Source: Candidatus Delongbacteria bacterium
GTDB taxonomy: Bacteria > Delongbacteria > UBA4055
Assembly: GCA_027858795.1 (NCBI GenBank)
Contig: JAQICF010000196.1
Location: 1 to 62,073 of the forward strand
Direction: 5' to 3'
DNA length: 62,073 nt
Positions 51,751 through 61,067 of this stretch are shown one piece after another. Both the position numbers and the translations under genes were made by a program. Under the pieces are notes generated by a model. It saw nothing but the letters and a program-made list of their open reading frames with translations, was not told where the DNA came from and made no database searches. Within the stretch, counting starts at the first letter, position 1; every line of letters begins with the position of its first letter.

Positions 51751-51756
51751 ATAAAA

Positions 51757-51779
51757 AAGGCTGGTTTTAAACCAGCCTT
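51757..51779. terminator. Bidirectional terminator between lpdA and ptsI
   Basis: Arms AAGGCTGGTTT (51757-51767) and AAACCAGCCTT (51769-51779), with A and T runs on both sides, placed between convergent genes. Confidence 0.92.
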
Positions 51780-51804
51780 TTTTTTAATTTAACTATATAT
51801 GTTT

Positions 51805-53574
51805 TTAATGTATCATTCTCTCACCGATCGTGTTAGTGAAGAAATCAGACAGGATCTTATTTATTTTTCTACCGTTACCACTTTTTAAGCATTGCTCAGC
51901 AATTATTTTGCAATCAGAGACAAGTTCTCTACGGATAATTTTTTTAACAACAGGTACTAAAAAAGGTGTTACACTAAAATTTCGTAACCCTAATCCAAGC
52001 AATAGTGGTATTGCAATAGGGTAGGCAGCCATTTGACCACAGATACTAATATATTTATTATGCTTATTTGCTGAATCGATTGATTTTTTTATTAATTGTA
52101 TCACAGCAGGATGGAGTGAATCAAAGATATGATTTACTCTTTCATTACCCCTGTCAGCAGCGAGAGTATATTGTGTAAGGTCATTTGTACCGATACTGAA
52201 AAAATCAACAAGAGGTGCTATATGATCTACTATCATTACTACCGATGGGATCTCCAGCATAATACCGATCTTGATCTTTTTATCGACTTTAATACCCTCA
52301 GAAATAAGCTCATTCTTCACTCTTCCGATTATACCTTTAATTCGTTTAACTTCATATATATCAGTCACGAATGGAATAATTATCCAAATATTATTTCTAT
52401 GTGATGCTCTCAATATTGCTCTAAGGTGAGATCTGAGTATCCCAGGATGGTCAAATAAAAGTCTGATACCTCTAACTCCTAGGAATGGATTATCTTCTTT
52501 TATCCTTATTTTATCTTGAAGTTTATCACCACCGATGTCAAGAAGTCTTATTATAGCATTATTTGGAAAGATGTCTTTACTTACCTTATCATAAATTTCA
52601 AATTGTTGATCTTCGGATAAAATACTCAGACTACTTTCGAATAAAAATTCAGTTCTAAAAAGGCCGATACCTTCTCCTGACCATTTTAAAACACTTTCGA
52701 TCTCTTCTTCAGTTTGAATATTACATGAAATATTTATTTTTATTCTATCTAAAGTTTCAGAAGGAAGCTTTGCAATACTGAGATCTTCTTTATATTGTTT
52801 TTCTTCTTCATGTTGTTTCTTTTTATACAGTTCAAAAGTGCTAGGAGTTGGGTTTATTATTACTTCCCCGGCGTATCCATCTACTATTAGTAATGAAGTA
52901 TCGTCAATCCACTTGCCAATACCTTGGACACCAACAATAGCCGGGACGGCTAAACCTCTTGCCAGGATAGCTGCATGGCTTGTACTTCCTCCAGATTCGG
53001 TTATAATGCCTAATATGTGCTTCTTATCGAAGTTCAGTGCATCCGAAGGAAATAGTTTTTTTGTAACCACTATTTTCTTACCATTAAGAACCGTAGTATC
53101 ATGTTCTTCATTCTTTTCTTCAGCAATTATGTTACGAATTACTCTTCTACAAACATCTTCTACATCAAAAGCCCTTTGTGAAAAATATTCATTCTGTAGG
53201 TTCTCAAAAGCAATTTGATAATCCTTCATTACTTTACTTACTGCGTAAGAAGCTTGTACATTCTGATTTGAAATGATAGAAATAGCTTCATCTATTAAAA
53301 CACCATCATCCAGTATCAAAAGATGAGCATCAAAGATCTTAGCCACATCCTTACCATTATTTTTGATAGCTTTTTTCTTATCCTTAATTATCAATGCTCT
53401 TGATTTATCTAAAGACCTACGATATTTCTCAATTTCAAGTTCGATCTCATGATCTTCGATAACCTCTCTTGAAACATTTAAAGTTTCGTGAACGTAGTGA
53501 AAAGGTGTACCAATGCTAATTCCCGGTGACGCAGGAACTCCTTTCAATATTTTTTCTTTTCTAAGTTTAGGCAC
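51805..53574 (-). CDS. ptsI: Phosphoenolpyruvate-protein phosphotransferase (PTS enzyme I)
   Basis: A 589-residue enzyme I. Near the N-terminus is KGVPASPGISIGTPF; the phosphorylated histidine is H200 in GGSTSHAAILARGLAVPAIVG; the PEP-binding barrel shows GEGIGLFRTEFLFE, RLLDIGGDK, FLGVRGIRLLFDH, KIGIMLEIPSVVMI and FFSIGTNDLTQYTLAADRGN, and the C-terminal catalytic ISICGQMA has the expected cysteine. It passes phosphate from PEP to HPr. It follows ptsH by 45 bp on the same strand, downstream of the IIC/IID-like genes. Confidence 0.96.
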   Translation of the reverse strand: MPKLRKEKILKGVPASPGISIGTPFHYVHETLNVSREVIEDHEIELEIEKYRRSLDKSRALIIKDKKKAIKNNGKDVAKIFDAHLLILDDGVLIDEAISIISNQNVQASYAVSKVMKDYQIAFENLQNEYFSQRAFDVEDVCRRVIRNIIAEEKNEEHDTTVLNGKKIVVTKKLFPSDALNFDKKHILGIITESGGSTSHAAILARGLAVPAIVGVQGIGKWIDDTSLLIVDGYAGEVIINPTPSTFELYKKKQHEEEKQYKEDLSIAKLPSETLDRIKINISCNIQTEEEIESVLKWSGEGIGLFRTEFLFESSLSILSEDQQFEIYDKVSKDIFPNNAIIRLLDIGGDKLQDKIRIKEDNPFLGVRGIRLLFDHPGILRSHLRAILRASHRNNIWIIIPFVTDIYEVKRIKGIIGRVKNELISEGIKVDKKIKIGIMLEIPSVVMIVDHIAPLVDFFSIGTNDLTQYTLAADRGNERVNHIFDSLHPAVIQLIKKSIDSANKHNKYISICGQMAAYPIAIPLLLGLGLRNFSVTPFLVPVVKKIIRRELVSDCKIIAEQCLKSGNGRKINKILSDFFTNTIGERMIH

Positions 53575-53619
53575 TTTTCTTCTCTTATTTTACGTATTAA
53601 TCTTTTCTAATCCTAGGCA

Positions 53620-53886
53620 TTATTCTTCGAAAAATTTATTTTTTACTAAGTTTATAAGTTCACCCATGCACTCATCCTGATCTTCGCCATCGCATTTTAT
53701 TGTTATGAACGATCCTTGTTCTGCTGCGAGCATCATAACACCCATAATCGATTTTGCGTTTACTTCCATTCCGTCCTTTTCGATAAAAACATCACAATCA
53801 TATTGGGTGGTTATTTTTACTAACTGTGCAGCAGGTCTTGCATGCAACCCAAGACTATTAATAATTTCTACTTTGTTTTCAGTCAT
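53620..53886 (-). CDS. ptsH: Phosphocarrier protein HPr
   Basis: An 88-residue HPr. The active-site histidine H15 lies in NSLGLHARPAAQLVKI, and the regulatory serine S46 in VNAKSIMGVMMLAAEQG is also present. A serine at 46 is the target of HPr kinase in organisms that have it; no hprK is in the window. It carries phosphate from enzyme I to EIIA-type domains. It lies 45 bp before ptsI and 108 bp after the IID-like gene. Confidence 0.96.
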   Translation of the reverse strand: MTENKVEIINSLGLHARPAAQLVKITTQYDCDVFIEKDGMEVNAKSIMGVMMLAAEQGSFITIKCDGEDQDECMGELINLVKNKFFEE

Positions 53887-53994
53887 TTGTTCTATTTGAT
53901 TACCTCAAGAATTTCTTTAATTTTTATAGTACAAAGAATAATGTAATACCTTTGAGAGAAAAAAACAATAATAATGCTAAGAAATATATTATTT

Positions 53995-54756
53995 TTACAA
54001 ATTGTAAATATAGAAGATCAAATAGAATAGAATGGCAGAGATCAAGGCTAATTCTCTGAAAAGTGCAGGCAAATATTTAACAATATAGAAAAATAAGAGT
54101 ATGCTAAATGTGAGATTAAGTAAGTATAAATAATTGTAAACAGGTAATTTTATCCGTGTTAATAAATTTATAACTAAGAAAGCGGCAAGAATATCTCGTG
54201 TAAAAGATAATGACCGTAAGATTGTTTTATATTTTTTACTTTTAAAGATTGCAAGAGATCTTTGCCCAAGTAAATATCCTTTTGAAATTCCGTAATATCT
54301 TATAGAAAAATTGAATATATTAAAAACCAGGACTAGGGATAGAATAAAATAAAGTGCAAAAGTATCTAACTTGAACTCATGTATAACGAACATATTCAAT
54401 GAGGAGAATATCATCAGCGGTAAAATTATCTTATTAACTAAATTGTCTCCAATAGCACCTAATGTACCGGATAATGCTTTTTTCAATTCAACTAACTTGT
54501 CATATTCTCCAGATTCTTCCATTTTAATAGCTATACCAACTGCAAATCCTGACAAGTATATGCTTGTATTAAAGAATGAAAAATGTCTTTGTAAAAAATC
54601 TTTCTTATTTGTTTCAGTCCAAAATGATTTTTTCCCTACCGGAAGTAAACAGTAGCTTAACCCTATTCCGAATAAATTCTTGTAATTATAGAAAATTCGG
54701 ATAAAGAATGTTCGCATTGTTAGAATTAATATTTCTTTCTTCGTAAGTGTTTTCAT
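53995..54756 (-). CDS. PTS mannose/fructose/sorbose family EIID-like membrane protein
   Basis: A 253-residue protein with the EIID arrangement: an N-terminal cytoplasmic region (LTMRTFFIRIFYNYKNLFGI, GLSYCLLPVG, KKDFLQRHFSFFNTSIYLSG), the FAVGIAIKMEESGEYD segment and KKALSGTLGAIGDNLVNKII, then C-terminal helices. The usual G-x-L-G-x-x-G-D is kept as GTLGAIGD. The start ATG at 54756 is 1 bp after the IIC-like stop, so I reject an earlier in-frame ATG at 54798 inside that gene. EIID works with EIIC as the sugar channel of mannose-type PTS. No EIIA or EIIB is present here. Confidence 0.85.
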   Translation of the reverse strand: MKTLTKKEILILTMRTFFIRIFYNYKNLFGIGLSYCLLPVGKKSFWTETNKKDFLQRHFSFFNTSIYLSGFAVGIAIKMEESGEYDKLVELKKALSGTLGAIGDNLVNKIILPLMIFSSLNMFVIHEFKLDTFALYFILSLVLVFNIFNFSIRYYGISKGYLLGQRSLAIFKSKKYKTILRSLSFTRDILAAFLVINLLTRIKLPVYNYLYLLNLTFSILLFFYIVKYLPALFRELALISAILFYLIFYIYNL

Positions 54757-54757
54757 T

Positions 54758-55417
54758 TTATTGACTTTTAAGAATGAAGAATATGATTCCAAGCACAATA
54801 CCGATAGAAGATGCTTTCAACTTTTTCTTAGTAATGAAATATGGAATAAACATACCTGCCAAAATAACGATGAGCAGGTTATTGATATCTACTTGAGATT
54901 TAATGGTTTGAGCAAAAAGCTCAAAAGCCTGACGAGATAAAAACAATAGGATCAGCGCATATATTATTCCCGAAATAAATGAATATGTCAAGCTGAGTAT
55001 TAAGTGGTGTCTGATCTTTATTGCTCTAGGTTGATCAATAAACCTTAAAGTTAATTTCTCCAAAAGCTTTCTTTTGTAATAAAGGTAGGTTGCTGTTAGT
55101 CGACTTATTATTACTATAAGTATAAAAGAAAACAATATCAAGACACTCGTATTTCCATCTAACAAAGAAAATACATACTTTGAAGAAGAGAGAACAATGA
55201 AAAATGCAAAAGGATATTCTGGATATTTAGATGCACCTGAGGGGATATAATGTACAAAAAATAAATGGGTTGCTGTTGCCGTTAATAAAACATAATATGG
55301 ATCGTATCCCAGAAATATAAAAAGAAATGAGATAATGAAAGGTTGGGAAAGCATACCTTGCCCAACCTCTCTACTCTCTATAAGTATCAATGAAGATATT
55401 AAAGACGAAAAAAGCAT
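54758..55417 (-). CDS. PTS mannose/fructose/sorbose family EIIC-like membrane protein
   Basis: A 219-residue hydrophobic protein with about six helices. SREVGQGMLSQPFIISFLFI resembles the start of EIIC-Man/Sor, where the product passes a conserved G-x-x-x-SQP; LLTATATHLFFVHYIPSGAS and the following periplasmic turn fit too. At 219 residues it is somewhat short for EIIC. It lies directly between a membrane-protein gene (0 bp gap) and the IID-like gene (1 bp gap), which is the usual C-D order. Function in sugar uptake is uncertain because partner A/B subunits are absent at this locus. Confidence 0.75.
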   Translation of the reverse strand: MLFSSLISSLILIESREVGQGMLSQPFIISFLFIFLGYDPYYVLLTATATHLFFVHYIPSGASKYPEYPFAFFIVLSSSKYVFSLLDGNTSVLILFSFILIVIISRLTATYLYYKRKLLEKLTLRFIDQPRAIKIRHHLILSLTYSFISGIIYALILLFLSRQAFELFAQTIKSQVDINNLLIVILAGMFIPYFITKKKLKASSIGIVLGIIFFILKSQ

Positions 55418-55927
55418 CTACTTAATATAATCTAACCAGTTATCAAGTCTTGAAGTTATTACGAGATCTCTGATAACCAATAGGATCATAGTTCCTATGA
55501 AAAATAACCTCGACATCTTAGATTCGAATGGTTTGTCCTCTTCTAGATCATTTGTTTGAGAATGAAGAGTTTTTAAAGAAACTGCAGCGATTATTAATAT
55601 TAGCCACCATGTAGTATTTATCCAGTCCCAGCTAAAAATGATAGCAAAGAATAAGACAAGAGATGCAATAATACCGATCTTAGTTTCAGTTTCAAACCTT
55701 ACAAACCTTTCAACGATGTTCAAAGATTCACTCTCACCGTTAAAATCATCATTTTCACTTTCTTCTGCAACTGCTTCGGATTTGATCTCTTCTTTTAGTT
55801 TTTCAACTACCTTTTGCTTAACGTCATCCTTGATTATTTCATCCTTCTTCGCTTTTACTTCTTCAGGAGCAGCTTCTACAATATCTTTTTTCTCTGTCTT
55901 TTTCTTAGTTCCTTTTTTTGCAGGCAT
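55418..55927 (-). CDS. Membrane protein with a long charged N-terminal tail
   Basis: A 169-residue protein of unknown family. The first 75 residues are a lysine/glutamate-rich, probably disordered or coiled-coil tail (MPAKKGTKKKTEKKD, VKQKVVEKLKEEIKSEAVAE), followed by two or three hydrophobic helices (IGIIASLVLFFAIIFSW, WWLILIIAAVSL, LFFIGTMILLVIRDLVI). It sits between gyrA (30 bp gap) and the IIC-like gene (no gap), so it is co-transcribed with both. A regulatory or scaffolding role next to the PTS proteins is possible but not shown by any motif. Confidence 0.6.
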   Translation of the reverse strand: MPAKKGTKKKTEKKDIVEAAPEEVKAKKDEIIKDDVKQKVVEKLKEEIKSEAVAEESENDDFNGESESLNIVERFVRFETETKIGIIASLVLFFAIIFSWDWINTTWWLILIIAAVSLKTLHSQTNDLEEDKPFESKMSRLFFIGTMILLVIRDLVITSRLDNWLDYIK

Positions 55928-55957
55928 AATACCCTCCGAAATTTATTGGAAAATTAA

Positions 55958-58537
55958 TTATTCTTCAGAATTTTCTTCAACTGTTGTATCAGTAACGTCT
56001 GTATCTCCTTCTTCAATAACGATCTCTGTTTCAGCTACTATAATTTCAGGTACTTCCTCATACTCTGGTAAGATACATACATCAGCTATCTGATCACCTT
56101 CTCGAAATTTTATAAGTCGTACACCCTGAGTGTTTCTACCCATAACACGGATATTCGAGATTGATTGTCTGATCACAGTTCCATTGATAGTCATGATCAT
56201 AAGGTCATTTTCATCACTTGCTTTTTCCAGATAGATCATTTTACCTGTCTTTTCGGTAACATTCAATGCTTTAACACCCTTAGAGCCTCTCTTTGTTTTT
56301 CTGAAAGCACCTACTTCAGATCTCTTGCCATACCCGTTTTCACTCATAACAAGCAATGATTCTTCCTCGTTATCAGAAACGACCATACCAACAACCTTAT
56401 CGCCTTCTCTCAGATTAATTCCTTTCACACCAATAGAATTTCTACCAACTTCTCTAACTAAACTTTCGTGGAATCTATTAGCGTATCCCAAATTAGTTCC
56501 TAATAGTATTTCGTTATCACCATTAGTTATCATTACATCAAGAAGTTCATCATCATCTCTAAGGTTTATAGCTATAATTCCACCGATATTAGGTCTTGAA
56601 TAAGCCATCAGTTTGGTTTTTTTGATAATACCATTCTTAGTGGCCATTACTATTGATTCACCATCTTTTTCGTAATCTTTTACGATAAGAATAGCTTTTA
56701 TTTTTTCATTTTGAACTCTTTCAAGGATATTTACGATAGGCCTTCCTTTTGAAGCCTTGCCCATTTCAGGTATCTGCCATACTTTTTTCCAGAAGCATTG
56801 ACCTCTTTCCGTGAAGAACATGATATAGTTATGATTAGTAGCATTGAACATGAATTCAATAACATCATCCTCTTTACTGTCTGCACCCCTAGCTCCAACT
56901 CCACCTCTACCTTGTTGCCTGAATTCTGCAGAATTAATTCTTTTAATGTATCCTGAGTAAGACAATGTAACAATAACATCTTCATCAGGTATCATATCTT
57001 CAACTGTTAGATCTTCAGCATAGTAAATGATCTCAGACTGCCTTTCATCACCATACCTCTCAAGGATCTCCTGAACTTCTTCTTTTATTATATCGATCCT
57101 TCTTTCTCTACTGGCAAGAATTTCTTTTAGATCTTCAATCTTTAACTTTAGTTCTTCAATTTCATTTAATAACTTTTCTCTTTCCAGAGCCGTCAATTGT
57201 GATAATCTCATTGCTAAAATAGAACTTGCCTGAATAGGTGACAAGCTAAATTCTTCGATCAGAGCAGTCTTTGCTAGATCAGCATTCTTGCTTCCTCTGA
57301 TTATCGCAATCACTCTGTCTATATTATCCAGAGCAATGTTTAAGCCGAGAAGAATATGTATTCTATCTTCAGCTTTGTTCAGATCAAATTGACTTCTACG
57401 AGTAACTACTTCTTCTCTGTGAAGGATAAATTGCTCAAGAAATTGTTTTAAGTTCAGTTGCATTGGTTTTCCATTCACCAATGCGATCATATTGCCACTA
57501 ATAGATGTCTGAAGTGGAGTGTATTTATAGAGTAGGTTTATAATAACATCTTCATTGGCATCTTTTTTTAATTCAATGACTATCCGGGTAGCTTTACTAG
57601 ATTCATCATTTACATCAAAAACACCCTCGATTCTTTTATCTTTAACCAGTTCAATTATTTTTTCAATAAGCCCTTTTCTACTCACCTGATAAGGAATATC
57701 TGTAATAACCAACTTACTTCTCTCTCCTTTTTTCTCAGTCATGATCTTTTCGATTCTTCCTCTGAGAACAACTCTTCCCCTACCGGTTAAATACATCTCT
57801 TTAATGCCAGAATATCCATAGATAGCACCTTTGCTTGGGAAATCAGGTGCTTTGATATAATGCATAAGACCTTTTTTTTCTTCGATACCGAGTTCTTCAT
57901 CTGCCTTGATGTTGGCTATTGGAATTTCAGGATCGTCTAACAATGCCAAAGTGCCTTGTAGAACTTCAGATAAGTTATGAGGTGGGATAGACGTTGCCAT
58001 ACCAACAGCAATACCTTGAGCACCGTTTATAAGTAAATTGGGGATCTTAGTAGGAAGAACTGATGGTTCCTGCATAGTGTCATCATAATTGGTTACAAAA
58101 TCAACAGTGTCTTTGTTAATATCAGCTAACATTTCATCAGATAGCCTATTTAATTTTGCCTCTGTATATCTTGGGGCAGCAGCAGGAAGGTCAACATTAC
58201 CAAAGTTACCCTGACCTTTTACCAGTGGATATCTAAATGTAAACGGTTGTGCCATTCTAACTAAGGCCGAGTATATGGCTTGATCACCGTGAGGGTGATA
58301 CTTACCCATTACTTCACCGACAATTCTAGCACATTTATTTTCTTTTTTATTGTGATGCAAACCTAATTCATTCATTCCGTAAAGAATTCTTCTCTGAACC
58401 GGTTTTAATCCGTCTCTTACATCAGGTAAAGCACGGGAAACAATTACAGACATTGAATAATCAATGTATGAATTTTTCATTTCATCTTCGATAAATGCTT
58501 CAACGATATTTTGATCTGCTGGTACTTCGAAACTCAT
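55958..58537 (-). CDS. gyrA: DNA gyrase subunit A
   Basis: An 859-residue type IIA topoisomerase subunit. N-terminal winged-helix: [34 protein letters not shown], catalytic tyrosine Y124 in [11 protein letters not shown] and the nearby helix [20 protein letters not shown]. The C-terminal beta-pinwheel contains [12 protein letters not shown], the GyrA-box position, and repeated blade motifs ending with an acidic tail ([18 protein letters not shown]). The presence of the box and the length favour GyrA over ParC. With GyrB it introduces negative supercoils. At the quinolone-pocket positions it carries Gln86 and Ser90 (see findings). It heads the minus-strand run toward ptsI. Confidence 0.94.
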   Translation of the reverse strand: MSFEVPADQNIVEAFIEDEMKNSYIDYSMSVIVSRALPDVRDGLKPVQRRILYGMNELGLHHNKKENKCARIVGEVMGKYHPHGDQAIYSALVRMAQPFTFRYPLVKGQGNFGNVDLPAAAPRYTEAKLNRLSDEMLADINKDTVDFVTNYDDTMQEPSVLPTKIPNLLINGAQGIAVGMATSIPPHNLSEVLQGTLALLDDPEIPIANIKADEELGIEEKKGLMHYIKAPDFPSKGAIYGYSGIKEMYLTGRGRVVLRGRIEKIMTEKKGERSKLVITDIPYQVSRKGLIEKIIELVKDKRIEGVFDVNDESSKATRIVIELKKDANEDVIINLLYKYTPLQTSISGNMIALVNGKPMQLNLKQFLEQFILHREEVVTRRSQFDLNKAEDRIHILLGLNIALDNIDRVIAIIRGSKNADLAKTALIEEFSLSPIQASSILAMRLSQLTALEREKLLNEIEELKLKIEDLKEILASRERRIDIIKEEVQEILERYGDERQSEIIYYAEDLTVEDMIPDEDVIVTLSYSGYIKRINSAEFRQQGRGGVGARGADSKEDDVIEFMFNATNHNYIMFFTERGQCFWKKVWQIPEMGKASKGRPIVNILERVQNEKIKAILIVKDYEKDGESIVMATKNGIIKKTKLMAYSRPNIGGIIAINLRDDDELLDVMITNGDNEILLGTNLGYANRFHESLVREVGRNSIGVKGINLREGDKVVGMVVSDNEEESLLVMSENGYGKRSEVGAFRKTKRGSKGVKALNVTEKTGKMIYLEKASDENDLMIMTINGTVIRQSISNIRVMGRNTQGVRLIKFREGDQIADVCILPEYEEVPEIIVAETEIVIEEGDTDVTDTTVEENSEE

Positions 58538-58771
58538 TAATTTCTCCGATATATTAATTTCTTATTGATGGTTTATCAGTAGCTAATAATAAATAAAAAA
58601 CTTAGCAATAATGCAAGTGAAATATAATTAATTATTAATTAATATCTAAGAGTATTATGAGGTGGTAGGTAAGGTATTTAATTATTTACAGTTGATATAT
58701 ATAGATTGAATTGTTAAATTGTAAACTAATCAAATAAAAACTAACCACTAATAATTCCGAACAAGAATACT

Positions 58772-60895
58772 ATGGATAAGACAAAGATCAAAATTTTAGC
58801 TCTAAGTATCCTAATATCGATGCTTTCCCTGATCACAGTGACCAGCTTTTTCGACAGGTTCGAGAATCAGTTCACAGATCTTAAGTTCAAGGGAAGATAT
58901 TATGGCAAAGTTAGAGAGAGCTCTATCAAAGATATTGTTGTTGTGGATGTTGACAGCAGATCCGTAAGTAAACTGGGTAAATATTTTGAGTGGCCGAGGG
59001 CATTTTTTGCAGAGACAGTAAAAAATCTTGCAAAGAAAAAGTCAAAAGTTGTCGGATTTGACCTTTTATTTAATCAGAGTAGGTTTGCAGAGGATGATTC
59101 AATTTTCTGTGAAAATATATCCAATGCAGGTAATGTTGTTGCGGGATATAACTTTCAAGCAGAGGACAGATATAGTTTTATCTATGCTGATACAGTAAAC
59201 GCAGAAATAAATTCTATTGTTAATTTTGAGAACAATGGTTTTTTTGCAGAAAGTGAAGATATTCTCGATTATGGATCCAGAAATATAATCAGTTCTGCAA
59301 ATTCAAGCGGGAATGTTGGAATCACAAGCGATGATGACGGAGTTATTAGAAGAATTTCTCTTTTTAGGGAGTATAGAGGTAAGCTTTATCCATCGTTTGC
59401 ATTAGTAATGTGTATGAATTATCTCGGGATAGAGAAAAAAGATGTTGTTTTCAATGATAAGGAAAGTTTGATCCTAAAGAATGCTCAAATAGATAGCATA
59501 AAGCAGGATATTGTCATTCCTTTGGACTCTGAAAACAGAATGTTGATCCATTACAGAGGTACGTGGAAAACCTATAGAACAGTGTCTTTCTATGATATCT
59601 ACAAGAATAGGCTTGGGCGCAAAACTTTTAAAAATAATATAGTTCTTTTAGGGACTTCTCTTCGTGGTTTAATGGACCTGAGATCGACACCGTTACAATA
59701 TCTTCCGGGTGTTGAAGTCCATGCAAATATCATCAATACGATCATAAAAAGTGATTTTATTTCAGAGATAGATCAAATATATATTATCTTGATTATGTTA
59801 CTACTTTCTCTTATAGTTAATCTATTGGTAACAAGCAGATTACACATGTTCTTCTCAACGATGTTTGTAATAATTTCATCGATTGTGTACTATAAACTAT
59901 CATTTTATTTATTCAACAACGAAAATATTCTGATAGATATTACAAGGCCGATCTACGCAATTATTTTCTCGTTTTTAACTACATATACGATCAGTTACTA
60001 CAATGAAAACAAATCAAAAAAATTCATAAAAAGTACTCTAGGTCGATATGTTCCTGAAGTTGTTTCAAAGGAGATGCTTAAGAATCCAGATCTGCTGAAA
60101 GTAGGTGGAATGAAAAAAGAGATAACAATGATGTTCTCTGATATCAGAGGCTTTACTTCTTATAGCGAAAAAACCGACCCGAAATCTCTGGTCGAATTCC
60201 TGAATCATTATCTGAAGGAAATGACTAAAGTTGTTAAGCTTAATCAAGGGACTTTAGACAAATACATGGGTGATGCGGTTATCTGTTTCTTTGGAGCTCC
60301 TTTGGATTGTGATCATCCTCATTTAGCATGTAAGTCAGCTTTGAATATGTTAGAGAACCTTGAGAAAATGCGTCCTCATATAAAGAATGAAATATTCAGG
60401 GATATCGAAATAGGATTGGGTATTAATACCGATGTCGTGACCGTTGGAAATATTGGAAGTGATGAGCTTTTCGACTATACTGCTATCGGTGATGGAATGA
60501 ACCTTGCTTCAAGACTTGAAGGATTGAATAAATACTATGGTACAAAGATATTGACCAGTGGTACAACTTACGAATATGTAAAAGATGATTTTATCTTTAG
60601 AGAAGTTGATCTGGTTTCAGTGAAAGGTAAGGTTAAACCGGTTAGGATCTATGAGTTGATCGATTTTAAAGATAAAAAAGTTATCTCTGATGAAGTTTGG
60701 GAAAAACTGGATATTTACAATAAAGGCTTAAAGTTATATCGGGAAGGTGAGTTCGACAAAGCAAAAGTTGTATTTTCAGAAGTAGCTGAGAAATACAAAG
60801 ATAAAACATCGGAATTACTGATCGAAAGATGCGAATTTATGATCCAAAATCCTCCTGATGATTGGAAGGGTGTTTGGAAGATGGAAGGGAAGTAG
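58772..60895 (+). CDS. CHASE2-domain class III adenylate/guanylate cyclase
   Basis: A 707-residue membrane protein. One N-terminal helix (ILALSILISMLSLITVTSFF) precedes a periplasmic CHASE2 domain (about 35-320; IVVVDVDSRSVSKLGKYFEW, LPGVEVHANIINTII); three helices follow (about 330-410); then a class III cyclase domain (about 445-620) with MMFSDIRGFTSYSEKTDP (first metal aspartate), DKYMGDAVICFFGAPL (second) and GDGMNLASRLEGLNKYYGTK. A short TPR-like tail (LKLYREGEFDKAKVVFSEVA) ends it. It likely makes cAMP or cGMP in response to an outside signal. The gene is divergent from gyrA. Confidence 0.93.
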   Translation: MDKTKIKILALSILISMLSLITVTSFFDRFENQFTDLKFKGRYYGKVRESSIKDIVVVDVDSRSVSKLGKYFEWPRAFFAETVKNLAKKKSKVVGFDLLFNQSRFAEDDSIFCENISNAGNVVAGYNFQAEDRYSFIYADTVNAEINSIVNFENNGFFAESEDILDYGSRNIISSANSSGNVGITSDDDGVIRRISLFREYRGKLYPSFALVMCMNYLGIEKKDVVFNDKESLILKNAQIDSIKQDIVIPLDSENRMLIHYRGTWKTYRTVSFYDIYKNRLGRKTFKNNIVLLGTSLRGLMDLRSTPLQYLPGVEVHANIINTIIKSDFISEIDQIYIILIMLLLSLIVNLLVTSRLHMFFSTMFVIISSIVYYKLSFYLFNNENILIDITRPIYAIIFSFLTTYTISYYNENKSKKFIKSTLGRYVPEVVSKEMLKNPDLLKVGGMKKEITMMFSDIRGFTSYSEKTDPKSLVEFLNHYLKEMTKVVKLNQGTLDKYMGDAVICFFGAPLDCDHPHLACKSALNMLENLEKMRPHIKNEIFRDIEIGLGINTDVVTVGNIGSDELFDYTAIGDGMNLASRLEGLNKYYGTKILTSGTTYEYVKDDFIFREVDLVSVKGKVKPVRIYELIDFKDKKVISDEVWEKLDIYNKGLKLYREGEFDKAKVVFSEVAEKYKDKTSELLIERCEFMIQNPPDDWKGVWKMEGK

Positions 60896-60902
60896 AACAA
60901 TA

Positions 60903-60932
60903 GACAATTTACAATTGATAATGGACAATTAA
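60903..60932. repeat. R3 element, copy 2
   Basis: GACAATTTACAATTGATAAT and the following GGACAATTAA: tandem, imperfect variants of ACAATT. The same string starts at 28139. Confidence 0.7.
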
Positions 60933-60940
60933 AAACCGTA

Positions 60941-60962
60941 GAGACGCAACACTTTGCGTCTC
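60941..60962. repeat. R1 palindromic repeat, copy 4
   Basis: Arms GAGACGCAA and TTGCGTCTC around CACT, preceded by GTA; identical in arms and loop to the copy at 28242. Confidence 0.9.
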
Positions 60963-60978
60963 ATACCGGGTGAAAAAT

Positions 60979-61007
60979 GGATCCCCGGATCAAGTCCGAG
61001 GATGACA
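60979..61007. repeat. R6 palindromic repeat
   Basis: Arms CCCCGGA (60983-60989) and TCCGAGG (60995-61001), one mismatch, loop TCAAG, followed by ATGACA. Similar strings (CCCGG...CCGGGAATGAC) are, from memory, frequent between genes in many bacteria. Confidence 0.65.
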
Positions 61008-61026
61008 GAGAGGAATAACATTAACC

Positions 61027-61054
61027 GTAGGGTCGGGCTCCTATGTCCGACCGG
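61027..61054. repeat. R2 palindromic repeat, GGTCGG variant, before mnmG
   Basis: GTAG then arms GGTCGG (61031-61036) and CCGACC (61047-61052). Its right end runs into GGAATGGA, the likely ribosome site of mnmG, as at 25318-25352. Confidence 0.85.
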
Positions 61055-61067
61055 AATGGATAAACAC

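Noticed and set aside
55638..56093. Open frame of 151 codons on the plus strand across the gyrA end and charged-tail gene
   Set aside because: Ser/Phe-rich composition is the reverse image of Glu/Lys-rich coding on the other strand.
55958..58537. Topoisomerase IV subunit ParC instead of GyrA
   Set aside because: Length, the QGRGGVG box position and the acidic C-terminal tail fit GyrA better.
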